Source: Dokdonella_A sp966248875
GTDB taxonomy: Bacteria; Pseudomonadota; Gammaproteobacteria; Xanthomonadales; Rhodanobacteraceae
Assembly (NCBI GenBank): GCA_966248875.1
Contig: CBINBI010000004.1
Span: forward strand, 1 to 64,000
Length of the DNA stretch: 64,000 bases
Direction of reading: 5' to 3'
The translations under genes were made by a program, and so were the position numbers. Shown here in pieces: positions 25,243-34,622 of this stretch. A model generated the notes under the pieces. That model was not told where the DNA came from and did not search any database. It saw only the letters and a program-made list of their open reading frames with translations. How positions within the stretch are numbered: the first letter of the stretch is position 1; each line of letters starts with the position of its first letter.

Positions 25243-25965
25243 ATGAGCTTTCGGCGAGTTTTTGCGCTGTCGCTGCTGATGGTCGCAGGCGGCGCGCTGG
25301 CGCAGGCACCCACCGAGACGCCGGCCGCCTCCCCGCCCGCGACGACGCGCACGCCCGAAGAGGCCCAGCCCACGGGCGCGACCGCCGCCGTTTTCGGCGA
25401 CGCCAAGGCCGGCGAAGGCAAGGCCGCCGCCTGCGGCGCCTGCCACGGCATGGACGGCAACGCGACCGACAAGCAGTACCCGAAGCTCGCGGGACAGAAC
25501 GAAGCCTATATCGCGCGCCAGCTTGCGCTGTTCAAGACGCAGAAGCGCCAGAACCCGATCATGATGGGTTTCGCCGCGCCGCTCTCCGAGCAGGACATGC
25601 ACGACGTGGGCGCCTATTTCGCCGGCAAGACCTCGCTGCCGGGCGTGGCGGACGAAAAGCTCCTTGAGCGCGGCCAGGCGCTGTACCGCGGCGGCGACGG
25701 CCAGCTCGGCGTGCCGGCCTGCATGGCATGCCACGGTCCCGACGGTCGCGGCATGGCGGGCGCCGGGTATCCGCAGCTTGCCGGCCAGTGGGCGGACTAC
25801 GTCCAGGCCAAGCTCCACGATTGGAAGAACGGCACCACCTGGGGCGACGACGCGAACGCGAAGATCATGCCCGAGATCGCGCGCCGGCTCGGCGACGAGG
25901 ACATCGCCGCGCTGGCTTCGTACGTCGAAGGCCTGCACACGGCAACAGTCGCAAACACGAAGTAA
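25243..25965 (+). CDS. Diheme cytochrome c4
   Basis: This 240-residue periplasmic electron carrier has a Sec signal (MSFRRVFALSLLMVAGGALAQA), a Pro/Thr/Ala-rich linker, then two cytochrome c domains. Heme sites are CGACH (C64-H68) and CMACH (C160-H164), each followed by a G-D/N-G segment and a YPQLAGQ-type motif. Likely axial methionines lie in NPIMMGF and AKIMPEIA. Cytochrome c4 passes electrons from the bc1 complex to terminal oxidases, which fits the oxidase assembly genes at 60-64 kb. Two dsbA genes follow on the same strand. Confidence 0.94.
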   Translation: MSFRRVFALSLLMVAGGALAQAPTETPAASPPATTRTPEEAQPTGATAAVFGDAKAGEGKAAACGACHGMDGNATDKQYPKLAGQNEAYIARQLALFKTQKRQNPIMMGFAAPLSEQDMHDVGAYFAGKTSLPGVADEKLLERGQALYRGGDGQLGVPACMACHGPDGRGMAGAGYPQLAGQWADYVQAKLHDWKNGTTWGDDANAKIMPEIARRLGDEDIAALASYVEGLHTATVANTK

Positions 25966-26048
25966 TCGAACGGTCAGGCAGGTCGGCTGAAACTCCGCGC
26001 GCGGCACGCGCTCCAAGCCGGACGGTCTCGCCGCAATCCGGAGGTTCC

Positions 26049-26720
26049 ATGTCGAAGCGCTTCATCGCCATCCTGTTCGGGCTCGCCCTTTTCTCGTCGG
26101 CCAAGGCGGCGGAGACATGGGAAGCCGGCAAGCACTATTTCGTGATCGAGCCGCCGCAGCCGACGGCGACCGGCGACAAGATCGAAGTGCTCGAGGTGTT
26201 CTCCTACGCCTGCCCCGCCTGCAACGCATTCCAGCCGTTCGCGAGCAAGATCAAGTCCGAGCTGCCGCCGAACGCCGAGATGGGTTACCTGCCCGCGGCG
26301 TTCCGCTCCGACGAGGACTGGCCCGTGTTCCAGCGCGCGTTCTTCGCCGCGCAGGCGCTCGGCCTCGTCGACAAGACGCATGAGGCGGTGTTCGATGCCA
26401 TCTGGAAGAACGACGGCCCGCTCCGCATCACCGATCCGGTGACGCACAAGATCAGGAACCCGCTGCCGACCATCGAGGACGTCGCGAAGTTCTACGCGAA
26501 TTACGGCGTCAGCGCCGAGGATTTCACTGCCACCGCCAACTCGTTCGCGGTGAACACCCGGATCAAGCGCGCCGACGCGATGATCAAGGCTTACGGCGTC
26601 GATTCGACGCCGACCATCATCGTCAACGGCAAGTACCGCATGACGGCGTCATCGGCCGGCGGCTGGGACAAGATCGCCGATCTCGTGAAATACCTGGTCG
26701 ACAAGGAAACCGCGAAGTAG
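26049..26720 (+). CDS. dsbA: Thiol:disulfide interchange protein DsbA (copy 1, CPAC)
   Basis: This 223-residue periplasmic oxidoreductase has a Sec signal (first 20 residues) and a thioredoxin fold with inserted helical domain. The active site is C55-P-A-C58 in VFSYACPACNAF, and the cis-proline is in DSTPTIIVNGKYR. CPAC differs from the E. coli DsbA CPHC dipeptide and should change redox potential. The ATG at 26049 follows CCGGAGG at suitable distance; the longer frame runs through the c4 gene. It is 83 bases after cytochrome c4 and 65 bases before a second dsbA. Confidence 0.93.
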   Translation: MSKRFIAILFGLALFSSAKAAETWEAGKHYFVIEPPQPTATGDKIEVLEVFSYACPACNAFQPFASKIKSELPPNAEMGYLPAAFRSDEDWPVFQRAFFAAQALGLVDKTHEAVFDAIWKNDGPLRITDPVTHKIRNPLPTIEDVAKFYANYGVSAEDFTATANSFAVNTRIKRADAMIKAYGVDSTPTIIVNGKYRMTASSAGGWDKIADLVKYLVDKETAK

Positions 26721-26785
26721 GTGCGGCCCGGAACCTTCACGGCCGGAGCGCGGTCCCGTCTGATCCATCCATCGAGGAGAACACC

Positions 26786-27448
26786 ATGCTGAAACGGCTC
26801 GGCATCCTGCTCGCGGCACTGGTCGCGGCGGCACCGGCCTTCGCTGCGGATGCGTCCGACGCGAAGTGGGAGGAAGGCAAGAACTATTTTCTCGTCGACC
26901 CGCCGCAGGCGACCGCGACCGGCGACAAGGTCGAGGTGCTGGAGGTGTTCTCGTACGCCTGCCCGCACTGCGCGCATTTCCAGCCGTATGCCGAGCAGCT
27001 CAAGCAGAGCCTGCCGGCCGGCGCGGTGTTCGCCTACATGCCGGCGATCTTCAATCCGAGCTGGGAGCCGTACGCGCGCGCCTATTACACGGCCGAGTCG
27101 CTGGGCGTGCTCGAGCAGACGCACCAGGCGCTGTTCGACGCCCTGCACCGCGATCACCTGCCTATGCGCACGATCGACGATCTCAGCGCGTTCTACGCGC
27201 AGCACGGCGTCGACAAGGCGAAGTTCATCGCTACGGCGCATTCGTTCGAAGTCGAGAGCAAGCTCCAGCGCGCGATGCAGATCGTCAAGGCCGACGGTGT
27301 CGACGGCACGCCGAGCATCGTCGTCAACGGCAAGTATCGGGTCACGGGCCAGTCGGCAGGCGGCTATCCGCAGCTGATCGAGCTCGTCGACTGGCTCGCC
27401 CAGAAAGAGATCGACGCCCAATCGAAACCCGCGAAGAAAAAGAAGTAG
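26786..27448 (+). CDS. dsbA: Thiol:disulfide interchange protein DsbA (copy 2, CPHC)
   Basis: This 220-residue paralogue of the preceding gene has a signal peptide to about residue 20, active site C59-P-H-C62 in VFSYACPHCAHF, and cis-proline in DGTPSIVVNGKYR. It has the classical strongly oxidising DsbA dipeptide. The C-terminus is a lysine-rich tail (PAKKKK). GAGGAG lies upstream of the ATG. The two copies share about 15-20 identical residues in blocks around both motifs, so they arose by tandem duplication but have diverged considerably. Confidence 0.94.
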   Translation: MLKRLGILLAALVAAAPAFAADASDAKWEEGKNYFLVDPPQATATGDKVEVLEVFSYACPHCAHFQPYAEQLKQSLPAGAVFAYMPAIFNPSWEPYARAYYTAESLGVLEQTHQALFDALHRDHLPMRTIDDLSAFYAQHGVDKAKFIATAHSFEVESKLQRAMQIVKADGVDGTPSIVVNGKYRVTGQSAGGYPQLIELVDWLAQKEIDAQSKPAKKKK

Positions 27449-27531
27449 CCCGCGGCGCCGACACGCGCGATCCCGGCGCTGCCGGGCGCGCTCGCTTGCC
27501 GCACGCCGAAGCCGCCGCTAGCCTCGCCGGC

Positions 27532-28338
27532 ATGGAGCATTCCACGCCGGCATCGGCCGAGCGCCCGGCGGGCGAGGCGGCGCGGCTGCAGCTCCTTTCC
27601 TGCAACATCCTCGCAGGCGGCAGCGTGCGCCGCTACCGCGATTACGTCACGCACAGCTGGAAGCACGTGCTGCCGACCGGCAAGCGCGCCAACCTCGACG
27701 TGCTCGCCCGCGTCATCGGCGAGTTCGATCTCGTCGGCCTGCAGGAAGCGGACGCCGGCAGCCTGCGCTCGGGTTTTCTCAACCAGACGCAGTACCTCGC
27801 CGAGGCCGCCGAATTCCCGTTCTGGAGCCACCAGCCGAACCGGCGGGTCTCGCGCCTCGCCACATCGAGCAACGGCCTGCTCGCGCGGCTGCAGCCCGAC
27901 GAAGTGCTCGACTACCCGCTGCCCGGCCGAATTCCCGGCCGTGGCGCATTGTGGGCGCGCTTCGGCGAAGGCGACGACGCGCTGGTCGTCGTCATCGCGC
28001 ACCTCTCGCTCGGTCCCGCCGCGCGCATGCGCCAGCTCGGCTTCATCGCCGAGCTCATCGGCGATCACCCGAACGTCGTCCTGATGGGCGATCTCAACAC
28101 GCACCCGTCCAGCGCCGAGCTCAAGATGCTTTATGCGCGCACCGCGCTCGAGCCTCCGCACGAATCGCCCGCGACGTTCCCGAGCTGGCGGCCGACGCGC
28201 GCGATCGACCACATCCTGGTGTCGGGATCAATCGAGGTCGAGCGGCGCTGGGCGTTGTCGCATCCGGTGTCGGATCACCTTCCCGTCGCGGCGAGCATCC
28301 GGCTGCCGAAGCCCCTCTCGGCGACGGAAAAGACCTGA
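27532..28338 (+). CDS. Endonuclease/exonuclease/phosphatase-family hydrolase
   Basis: This 268-residue EEP-superfamily protein has the metal and catalytic motifs in order: LLSCNIL, LVGLQEAD (metal glutamate), IAHLSLGPAARMRQL, LMGDLNTHP, AIDHILVSG and SDHLPVAASI. It probably cleaves a phosphodiester in nucleic acid, nucleotide or lipid. No signal peptide is seen. The start is an ATG in a stretch with other upstream open frame; homologue-like sequence begins near RLQLLSCN. It is convergent with the TonB receptor gene, separated by the terminator. Confidence 0.85.
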   Translation: MEHSTPASAERPAGEAARLQLLSCNILAGGSVRRYRDYVTHSWKHVLPTGKRANLDVLARVIGEFDLVGLQEADAGSLRSGFLNQTQYLAEAAEFPFWSHQPNRRVSRLATSSNGLLARLQPDEVLDYPLPGRIPGRGALWARFGEGDDALVVVIAHLSLGPAARMRQLGFIAELIGDHPNVVLMGDLNTHPSSAELKMLYARTALEPPHESPATFPSWRPTRAIDHILVSGSIEVERRWALSHPVSDHLPVAASIRLPKPLSATEKT

Positions 28339-28357
28339 GCCGCGATCCGCGTCACGC

Positions 28358-28386
28358 AAAAAAAAGGGGCCGCGCGAGGCGGCCCC
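28358..28386 (-). terminator. Rho-independent terminator of the TonB receptor gene
   Basis: Read on the minus strand, an 8-bp G/C stem (GGGGCCGC with GCGGCCCC, five-base loop) is followed by eight T. It lies 26 bases past the receptor stop codon. On the plus strand the A-run precedes the stem, so it is directional. Confidence 0.92.
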
Positions 28387-28411
28387 GAGTCACGTGGCGA
28401 TCACGTCCCGA

Positions 28412-31297
28412 TCAGAACTTGAGGCTCGCCTCGAGATAGGTGAAACGGCCGGGCAGATCATAAACCGACGCGTCGTAGCCGTTGAGCGAGCAGCTGAGGC
28501 AGATCGGCGCGTCCTTGTCGAACAGGTTGTTGACGCCGCCCGAGATGCGCATGTCGTAGCTCACCGGCAGCTTCCAGCTGACGCGCACGTCGTGGTACGT
28601 CGTCGCGCCAAGGAAGTTCGTGCCGTTCGCACGGCCGCCCGTCGTGTCGTCCGGATCGCGGCAGACCGCGAATCCGGCACCGCCGGCGCAGTCCTCCTTG
28701 AGCCGTGAGATGTAGCGCATCGTCCAGCTCGCGCTCCAGTCGGCCAGCGCCCAGCTCGTCACGAAGGTCGAACGGACGCGCGGAATGCCGCTGTCGGCGA
28801 CTTCGATGCCGACGCGCTGCGGCTCCGCTTCGCCGGTGTCCGTGGCGACGGCGTCGTACTTCCTCGTGTAGGTGATCTGCCAGTTGGCGCCGAACGTGCC
28901 GAAGCCCGTTTCGGGCGACAACCAGTTGAGCGTGAGGTCGTAGCCGCTCGTGTCGATCTTGCCGAGATTGCGCAGCGTGTTGTTGAAGCCGTTGATCGAC
29001 CCGTTCGCCGCGCGGGTGATGCCGTCGCAGAACAGCGGATCGAGCGTGTCGACGCAGCGGTTCAGCTGCGTCTGCGCGTTCGGCGCCTGGATCGCGTCGT
29101 CGATGCGGTGACGGTAGTACGTGAGCTCGGCATCGAAGCGCTGCGACCAGGCAGTATTCTCGGCCCAGCCCGGGCTGTAGATCGCGCCGAGCGTCAGGCT
29201 CTTGGACGTCTCCGGCTTCAGGCCCTGATTGCCGCCGGTGATGATCGAGATCTGCGGGTTGTTCTGCGTGAAGCCGGGCGGCACGCCGAGCGCGGCGCAG
29301 TTGGGCGTAACGTTCCCGTCGCACGGATCGGTCAGCGTCGCGTCGAAGCGCGAGAACGTGCCGAACAGCTCGCCGATCGACGGCGCGCGGAAGCCTTCGG
29401 CCCAGGTTCCGCGGAACGTGAAGTCATCGACGATCTGCCAGCGGAAGCCGACCTTGTTGTTCGTCGTGTCGCCGAAGTTCGAGTAATCCGAATAGCGCGA
29501 CGCGACGGAAAGATCGAGGTGCTTCGCGAACGGCATGTCGGCGAGCAGCGGCGCGTTGAGCTCGACGTAGAACTCGTCGACGTCGTAGCCGCCCGAGGTC
29601 GGGCCCGACGGTACGCCGTTCGAGTCGCCGGCGGTGACCACCGAATCCGGTGTGTAGAAGCCCGAGAGATCGCGATGCTCGAAGCCCGCCGCCGCATCCA
29701 GCGAGCCCGCCGGCAGCTGGAACAGGTTGCCGGAGATGTTCGCCGTCCACGCGCGCAGGCTCTGCTTGCTGCGATCGTTTTCGGTGAACAGGATGTAGTT
29801 CAGCATCTCCGGCGTGATCGTGCCGGGGCCGCCGAAGAGGTTCAGCGGTACGCACGGCGCCGTGCACTCGTCGACCGGGCCCAGCGCATTCATGATGTGC
29901 CGGATGTTGTACGTGCCGGTGACCGTCTGCGTCGCCTTGTTCGAGCTGTCGATGAAGTTGACGTCCCAGAACCACTGGTGATCGCCGAAGGTGATGTCGC
30001 CGTTGAGGCCCGTTGCGTAGTACTTCGTGTCGACGGTCTGCTTGAAGATGCGCGGCCCACCTTCGATGGGACGGCGACCGAGGCCGAAGTTCGGATCGTC
30101 GCCGCTCAGCGTGAAGCCGAACGGGTTGTAAGGATTCGTCGCATCGACGCCGACGCGATAGCAGAGATCGATCGCCATGCAGAACTGCTGGCCGAGAAAG
30201 ATCGGCTCGGGCGCGGCCTGGTTGGTCGAATCGCGCGTGTTGTACAGGCCCTTCAGGTAGAAGTTGACGTGATCGGTGATCCGGTACGTGCCCTGCGCGA
30301 AGATGCCGGTGCGATCGGACGGCGTCAGGAGCAGGTTGTACGGCGCGAAATTGAAGCGGTCCGCCGTGCCGAAACCGTGGAATCCTCCGGGGAACGGCTG
30401 CACGCCGCCGACGGGCGCCACGCCATTCGCCGTGATGTCGCAGAAATTGTCGGGGCACAGCCCGCCGAAATCATTGCCGCCCGGAGGCTCGAAAAGGATG
30501 CGCGTGAACGGCGTCGCCGAGCTGCCGTTCGCGAGTCCGGTACCCGGCACCGGAACGCGCGACTGCGACCAGTCGTCGGAGCTGATCTCGTTCTGCTTGA
30601 AGCGGCTGAGGTCCACGAAGAAATCGAAGCGGTCGGTGCTGCCGCCGAGCGACACGTTGCCCGAGTACGTCTTGCCGTCGCCCGTCGAATAGTCGCCGGC
30701 GTATAGATGCAGGCCGAGCCCGTCCTGTTTCTTCTTGGTGATGATGTTGATGACGCCGGCGATCGCGTCGGAGCCGTACAGCGACGACGCGCCGTCCTTC
30801 AGGATCTCGATGCGGTCGACGATGCTGGCGGGAATCGTGTTGAGATCGACCGCGGCGGAAACGCCCGAGGCGGACGATTCGTTCACCCAGCGCAGCCCGT
30901 CGACGAGGATCAGCGTGCGTTTCGCGCCGAGGTTGCGCAGCGAGATCGTCGTCGAGCCCGAGCCGACACCGCCGCCGTCCGGCGGAAATCCGAAGTTGCC
31001 GGCCGAGTTGAACTTCGTGTTGAGCGAGGAGCCGCTCACGGTCAGGCGCTGGATCACATCGCCGATCGAGCCGAGACCCGTCGCCTCGATGTCCTGCGAG
31101 GTGATCGTCAGCACCGGCGTCTGGCCCTCGACCTCCGCCTTCTTGATGCGCGAGCCCGTGACCTCGATGGCCTGCAGCTTCTGGATGTCCTCGCCGGCAC
31201 GGTCCTGAGCGAGGACCGGCACCATGTAGAGACCTGAAAGTACCGCGCCTGCCAGCATCGACATCGCAAGGCGTCGGGTTTGACCGCGTGACTTCAT
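28412..31297 (-). CDS. TonB-dependent outer membrane receptor with paired cysteines
   Basis: This 961-residue receptor has a signal peptide (to about VLAQ, residue 31), a VTGSRIKK segment typical of the plug start, and a plug domain with SLRNLGAKRTLILVDGLR and RIEILKDGASSLYGSDAIAGVINIITK. It ends in a 22-strand barrel with the terminal aromatic YLEASLKF. It imports an unknown substrate using TonB/ExbBD energy. The mature chain has exactly 14 cysteines in seven pairs spaced 3-12 residues apart, suggesting disulfide-closed loops. GGAGAAG precedes the ATG at 31297; the open frame continues 1099 codons upstream antisense to other genes and is not coding. No transport partner is adjacent. Confidence 0.93.
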   Translation of the reverse strand: MKSRGQTRRLAMSMLAGAVLSGLYMVPVLAQDRAGEDIQKLQAIEVTGSRIKKAEVEGQTPVLTITSQDIEATGLGSIGDVIQRLTVSGSSLNTKFNSAGNFGFPPDGGGVGSGSTTISLRNLGAKRTLILVDGLRWVNESSASGVSAAVDLNTIPASIVDRIEILKDGASSLYGSDAIAGVINIITKKKQDGLGLHLYAGDYSTGDGKTYSGNVSLGGSTDRFDFFVDLSRFKQNEISSDDWSQSRVPVPGTGLANGSSATPFTRILFEPPGGNDFGGLCPDNFCDITANGVAPVGGVQPFPGGFHGFGTADRFNFAPYNLLLTPSDRTGIFAQGTYRITDHVNFYLKGLYNTRDSTNQAAPEPIFLGQQFCMAIDLCYRVGVDATNPYNPFGFTLSGDDPNFGLGRRPIEGGPRIFKQTVDTKYYATGLNGDITFGDHQWFWDVNFIDSSNKATQTVTGTYNIRHIMNALGPVDECTAPCVPLNLFGGPGTITPEMLNYILFTENDRSKQSLRAWTANISGNLFQLPAGSLDAAAGFEHRDLSGFYTPDSVVTAGDSNGVPSGPTSGGYDVDEFYVELNAPLLADMPFAKHLDLSVASRYSDYSNFGDTTNNKVGFRWQIVDDFTFRGTWAEGFRAPSIGELFGTFSRFDATLTDPCDGNVTPNCAALGVPPGFTQNNPQISIITGGNQGLKPETSKSLTLGAIYSPGWAENTAWSQRFDAELTYYRHRIDDAIQAPNAQTQLNRCVDTLDPLFCDGITRAANGSINGFNNTLRNLGKIDTSGYDLTLNWLSPETGFGTFGANWQITYTRKYDAVATDTGEAEPQRVGIEVADSGIPRVRSTFVTSWALADWSASWTMRYISRLKEDCAGGAGFAVCRDPDDTTGGRANGTNFLGATTYHDVRVSWKLPVSYDMRISGGVNNLFDKDAPICLSCSLNGYDASVYDLPGRFTYLEASLKF

Positions 31298-31531
31298 GTG
31301 CTTCTCCCCGCTGGGTCCGTGTAAATCGTCCGGCACGAGGCCGTCCCACACCCGCAGGCCCCCTCCCCGCAAAAGTGTCAAGAAAATGTAAAACAGTCGT
31401 TCGAATTTCGCCCGCGCCGCGTGTTTGCAGATGCAGCACGGATTCCGTCCACCACCGGAGTGCCTAGGGCGGGCCTTTGCCCGCGCGGTACACTGCAGCC
31501 GAGTTTCTCGCTGTTCCCAGAACCGTCCGCA

Positions 31532-33577
31532 ATGCCTATCGATGTACTGCCGCGCGGAGCGCGGCGCCTGCTTGCCGGCGTGTTCGCCGGCTGTCTCGCC
31601 CTGTCCGCCGCTGCCGAGGATCTCGGCGCGCAACGCGACCGGTTCCGCGCGGCATACGCGGCCGCCTCGCGCACGCCGCCCGGCGACTGGAAGAAGCTCG
31701 CGATAGGCCTCGAAACGTATCCGCTCTATCCGTACCTCGAAGCCACGGCCCTGCGCCGAGGCATCGCCAAGGCCTCCCGGACCGACATCGAGCGCTTTCT
31801 CGCGCGCTGGCCCGATTCGCTGCCCGCCGCCGACCTGCGCGAGACGTATCTGCGCGAGCTTGCGCGACGCGGCGACTGGACGGCCTTTCGCGCGTTCTGG
31901 AAAGGCAGCCGTGACCGCGACCTCGCGTGCCACCACCTCCGCGCGCGCCTCGCCGCCGGCGAGAAACTCGATTACGAGCAGGACATCGCGCCGCTCTGGA
32001 CGAATCCGCGCAGCCTGCCGCCCGCCTGCGATCCCGTGGTGGCCGCCGCGCGCAGCAGCGGCCTCCTGACTGACGCGCGCGTCTGGCAGCGCCTGCTCGC
32101 CGCGGCCGAAGAGGGCAACGCCGCGAGCGCCGAAGCCGCCGCCGCCTTGCTCGCCGGCACGGATCGCGAGGAAGCGAACCGCATCGTCGCCGCCGTGCGC
32201 GATCCCGCCACGACCTTGGCCAAGGCCGAGCAGTGGCCCGACACGCCGCGGGCGCGCCAGGCCATCGCCTACGGCCTCGCCCGCTATGCGCGCCGCGACA
32301 GCGCGGCAGCCGAAACGCTGTGGACGAAGCTCGGTGCGAAGTTCGCGACGGATGACGCGGAGAAGAACCGCGTGCTCAACGCGCTCGCGGTGTACCGTTC
32401 GACGAGCTATTCGCCCGATGCGCTCGCGCGCCTCAAGGCGCTGCCGCCCGAAGCCGAAGACGACACGAGCCGTGAGTGGCACGTGCGCGTCGCGCTCGCG
32501 TCGGGCGACTGGAACGAGACACTGGCGGCGCTCGACGGTCTTTCCGCCGAACAGCAGGGCGATTCGCGCTGGCGCTATCTCCGCGCGCGCGTGCTCGCCA
32601 AGCTCGGCCGCAAGATCGAAGCCGACGCGATCTTCGCCGATCTTGCGCGCGAGGCGAGCTTCCACGGTTTTCTCGCAGCGGACTGGATCGACGAGCCGTA
32701 CGCGATCTGCCCGCGCACGCTCGCCACCGATCCCGCCGCGGAGAAAGCGATCGCGAGCCAGCCCGATCTCGCGCGCGCATTCGAGTTCCGGACGCTCGGC
32801 ATGCAGCCGGAGGCGCGCCGCGAATGGGATTTCGCGATGAAGAAACTGTCCGAGTCCGAGCGCCGCCTCGCCGCCGATCTCGCCTACCGGCGCGGCTGGC
32901 ACGACCGCGCGGTGTTCCTCTACTCCGCCGATCCGGAGACGCAGCGGCTCTACGAGCAGCGCTTTCCGCTCGCGCTCGAGCAGCGCGTCAGGCGCGAAGC
33001 GGCGGACGCCGGCATCGATCCCGCCTGGGTCTACGCGATCATCCGCGCCGAAAGCGCGTGGATGACCGACGCGCGCTCGCACGCCGATGCGTATGGCCTG
33101 ATGCAGCTCCTGCCCGGCGTCGCCAAGCAGCTCGCCAAGGCCGAGAAGCTGCCGTACAACCGCGCGAGCGATCTCTTCGATCCCGCGCTCAACATCGAGC
33201 TCGGCACGCGCTATCTCGGCCGCATGGCCGAGCGCTTCGACGGCAGCCCATGGCTCGCCAGCGCGGCCTACAACGCCGGCGAAGCGCCGGTCTCGCGCTG
33301 GCTCGCGGCGCGCGGCAGCCTCGATCCCGATTTCTTCATCGAGACGATTCCGTACCGCGAGACGCGCGAATATGTTGCGCGCGTGCTCGCCTTCAGCGTG
33401 ATCTACGACTGGCGCATGAACGGCAAGGCGCTCGCACTTTCCGCCCGCATGCCGCGGGTCGGCCAGGATTACGCGGCGCCCACCGCGGACACGCCGCGCA
33501 AGAGCGTCGTCTGCCCGGCTGCGGCCGAGACCGCCATGGCGGCGACGAGCGCATCGCAGGCCGCTCCGGCGCGCTAG
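31532..33577 (+). CDS. slt: Soluble lytic murein transglycosylase (Slt70-like)
   Basis: This 681-residue periplasmic enzyme has a signal peptide (RLLAGVFAGCLALSAAAED), a long superhelical alpha domain of about 450 residues with TPR-like repeats, and a C-terminal lysozyme-like transglycosylase domain. The catalytic glutamate lies in IIRAESAW, with AYGLMQLLPGVAKQLA, NIELGTRYLGRM and SAAYNAGEAPVSRWL after it. It cleaves peptidoglycan glycan strands to 1,6-anhydro-muropeptides. The ATG at 31532 is preferred over the frame start 37 codons earlier because the signal peptide then sits near the N-terminus. It is followed by the epimerase-like gene and cca, a block seen in Lysobacterales. Confidence 0.93.
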   Translation: MPIDVLPRGARRLLAGVFAGCLALSAAAEDLGAQRDRFRAAYAAASRTPPGDWKKLAIGLETYPLYPYLEATALRRGIAKASRTDIERFLARWPDSLPAADLRETYLRELARRGDWTAFRAFWKGSRDRDLACHHLRARLAAGEKLDYEQDIAPLWTNPRSLPPACDPVVAAARSSGLLTDARVWQRLLAAAEEGNAASAEAAAALLAGTDREEANRIVAAVRDPATTLAKAEQWPDTPRARQAIAYGLARYARRDSAAAETLWTKLGAKFATDDAEKNRVLNALAVYRSTSYSPDALARLKALPPEAEDDTSREWHVRVALASGDWNETLAALDGLSAEQQGDSRWRYLRARVLAKLGRKIEADAIFADLAREASFHGFLAADWIDEPYAICPRTLATDPAAEKAIASQPDLARAFEFRTLGMQPEARREWDFAMKKLSESERRLAADLAYRRGWHDRAVFLYSADPETQRLYEQRFPLALEQRVRREAADAGIDPAWVYAIIRAESAWMTDARSHADAYGLMQLLPGVAKQLAKAEKLPYNRASDLFDPALNIELGTRYLGRMAERFDGSPWLASAAYNAGEAPVSRWLAARGSLDPDFFIETIPYRETREYVARVLAFSVIYDWRMNGKALALSARMPRVGQDYAAPTADTPRKSVVCPAAAETAMAATSASQAAPAR

Positions 33578-33658
33578 GATGTCGTTTCTGCCGGACGGCC
33601 GGAATGGCCGTTCCGCCGGCGCATTCGTGCGCGCCGTTCCCCGAAGCGGAGTACGACG

Positions 33659-34600
33659 ATGAAGCGCCAACGCATCGTGATCCTGGGCGGCACCGGCTTC
33701 GTCGGCAGCCGGCTCGTGCCACGCCTGCACGACGACGGCCACACGATCCGCGTGCTTTCCCGCAACCGCGAGCTGCACCGCGATCTCTTCGTGCTGCCAC
33801 GGGTGGACATCGTCACGACCGATGTCCACGATCCCGACGCGCTGCGCGCGCGCCTCGCCGGTGCCGACGCCGCGATCAACCTCGTCGGCATCCTCAACGA
33901 GCGCGGCAGCGACGGCAGCGGGTTCCGCAAGGCGCACGTCGAGCTGACCGAAAAACTGATCGCCGCGTGCCGTTCTGCCGGCGTCGGACGCCTGATCCAG
34001 ATGAGCGCCCTGCGCGCGGGTGAAGGCGAAAGCCACTACCTTCGCACGCGCGGCGAAGCCGAGGCGCGGGTGAAGGACTCCGGGCTCGTCTGGACGATCT
34101 TCCGACCGTCCGTGATCTTCGGGCCGGGCGACGGGCTCTTCTTCCGCTTCGCCAGACTGCTGCGCCTCGTGCCCGTGCTGCCGCTCGCGCGCGCCGGCGC
34201 CAGGTTCGCGCCGGTGTACGTCGGCGATGTCGCCGAAGCCTTCGCGCGCGCGATCGCGCATCCGCATACGGCCGGCCACACCTACGAGCTGTTCGGTCCC
34301 CGCACGATCACCCTCGGCGAGCTGGTGCGCTGGACCGCCGAGATGTCCGGCATGCGCCGCTGGATCGTGCCGCTGCCGGACGCGCTCGGCTATCTGCAGG
34401 CGCTCGTCGGCGAATGGCTGCCCGGCAAGCCCCTCTCGCGCGACAACTTTCGCTCGCTCAAGCTCGACTCGGTCGGCACGGCCGACGGCCTTGCCGCGCT
34501 CGGCATCGTCGCGACGCCGATGGAAACGGTGATGCCGCCGCTGCTGCGCGGCGAAGGACGGCAGCGCCGGCTCGACCGCTTTCGCGAAGAGCATTCCTGA
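33659..34600 (+). CDS. NAD(P)-binding epimerase-like protein (complex I NDUFA9 subunit family)
   Basis: This 313-residue atypical short-chain dehydrogenase starts MKRQRIVILGGTGFVGSRLV, a GGTGFVG dinucleotide-binding loop. It continues AINLVGILNERG and FRPSVIFGPGDGLFFRFARLL, characteristic of the NDUFA9/YfcH-like branch, which lacks the usual YxxxK catalytic pair. Its role in bacteria is unclear: NAD(P) binding is likely, and catalysis is not shown by sequence. A GGAG sequence is not obvious. The preceding 80 bases carry an imperfect hairpin. Confidence 0.85.
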   Translation: MKRQRIVILGGTGFVGSRLVPRLHDDGHTIRVLSRNRELHRDLFVLPRVDIVTTDVHDPDALRARLAGADAAINLVGILNERGSDGSGFRKAHVELTEKLIAACRSAGVGRLIQMSALRAGEGESHYLRTRGEAEARVKDSGLVWTIFRPSVIFGPGDGLFFRFARLLRLVPVLPLARAGARFAPVYVGDVAEAFARAIAHPHTAGHTYELFGPRTITLGELVRWTAEMSGMRRWIVPLPDALGYLQALVGEWLPGKPLSRDNFRSLKLDSVGTADGLAALGIVATPMETVMPPLLRGEGRQRRLDRFREEHS

Positions 34601-34622
34601 CGCCGGCGCGCTGCGGCAGCGG

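Noticed and set aside
28412..34594. Single minus-strand open frame of about 2060 codons
   Set aside because: Only the last 961 codons (TonB receptor) are coding; the upstream half is antisense to slt and the epimerase gene, lacks family similarity, and precedes the true signal peptide and ribosome site.
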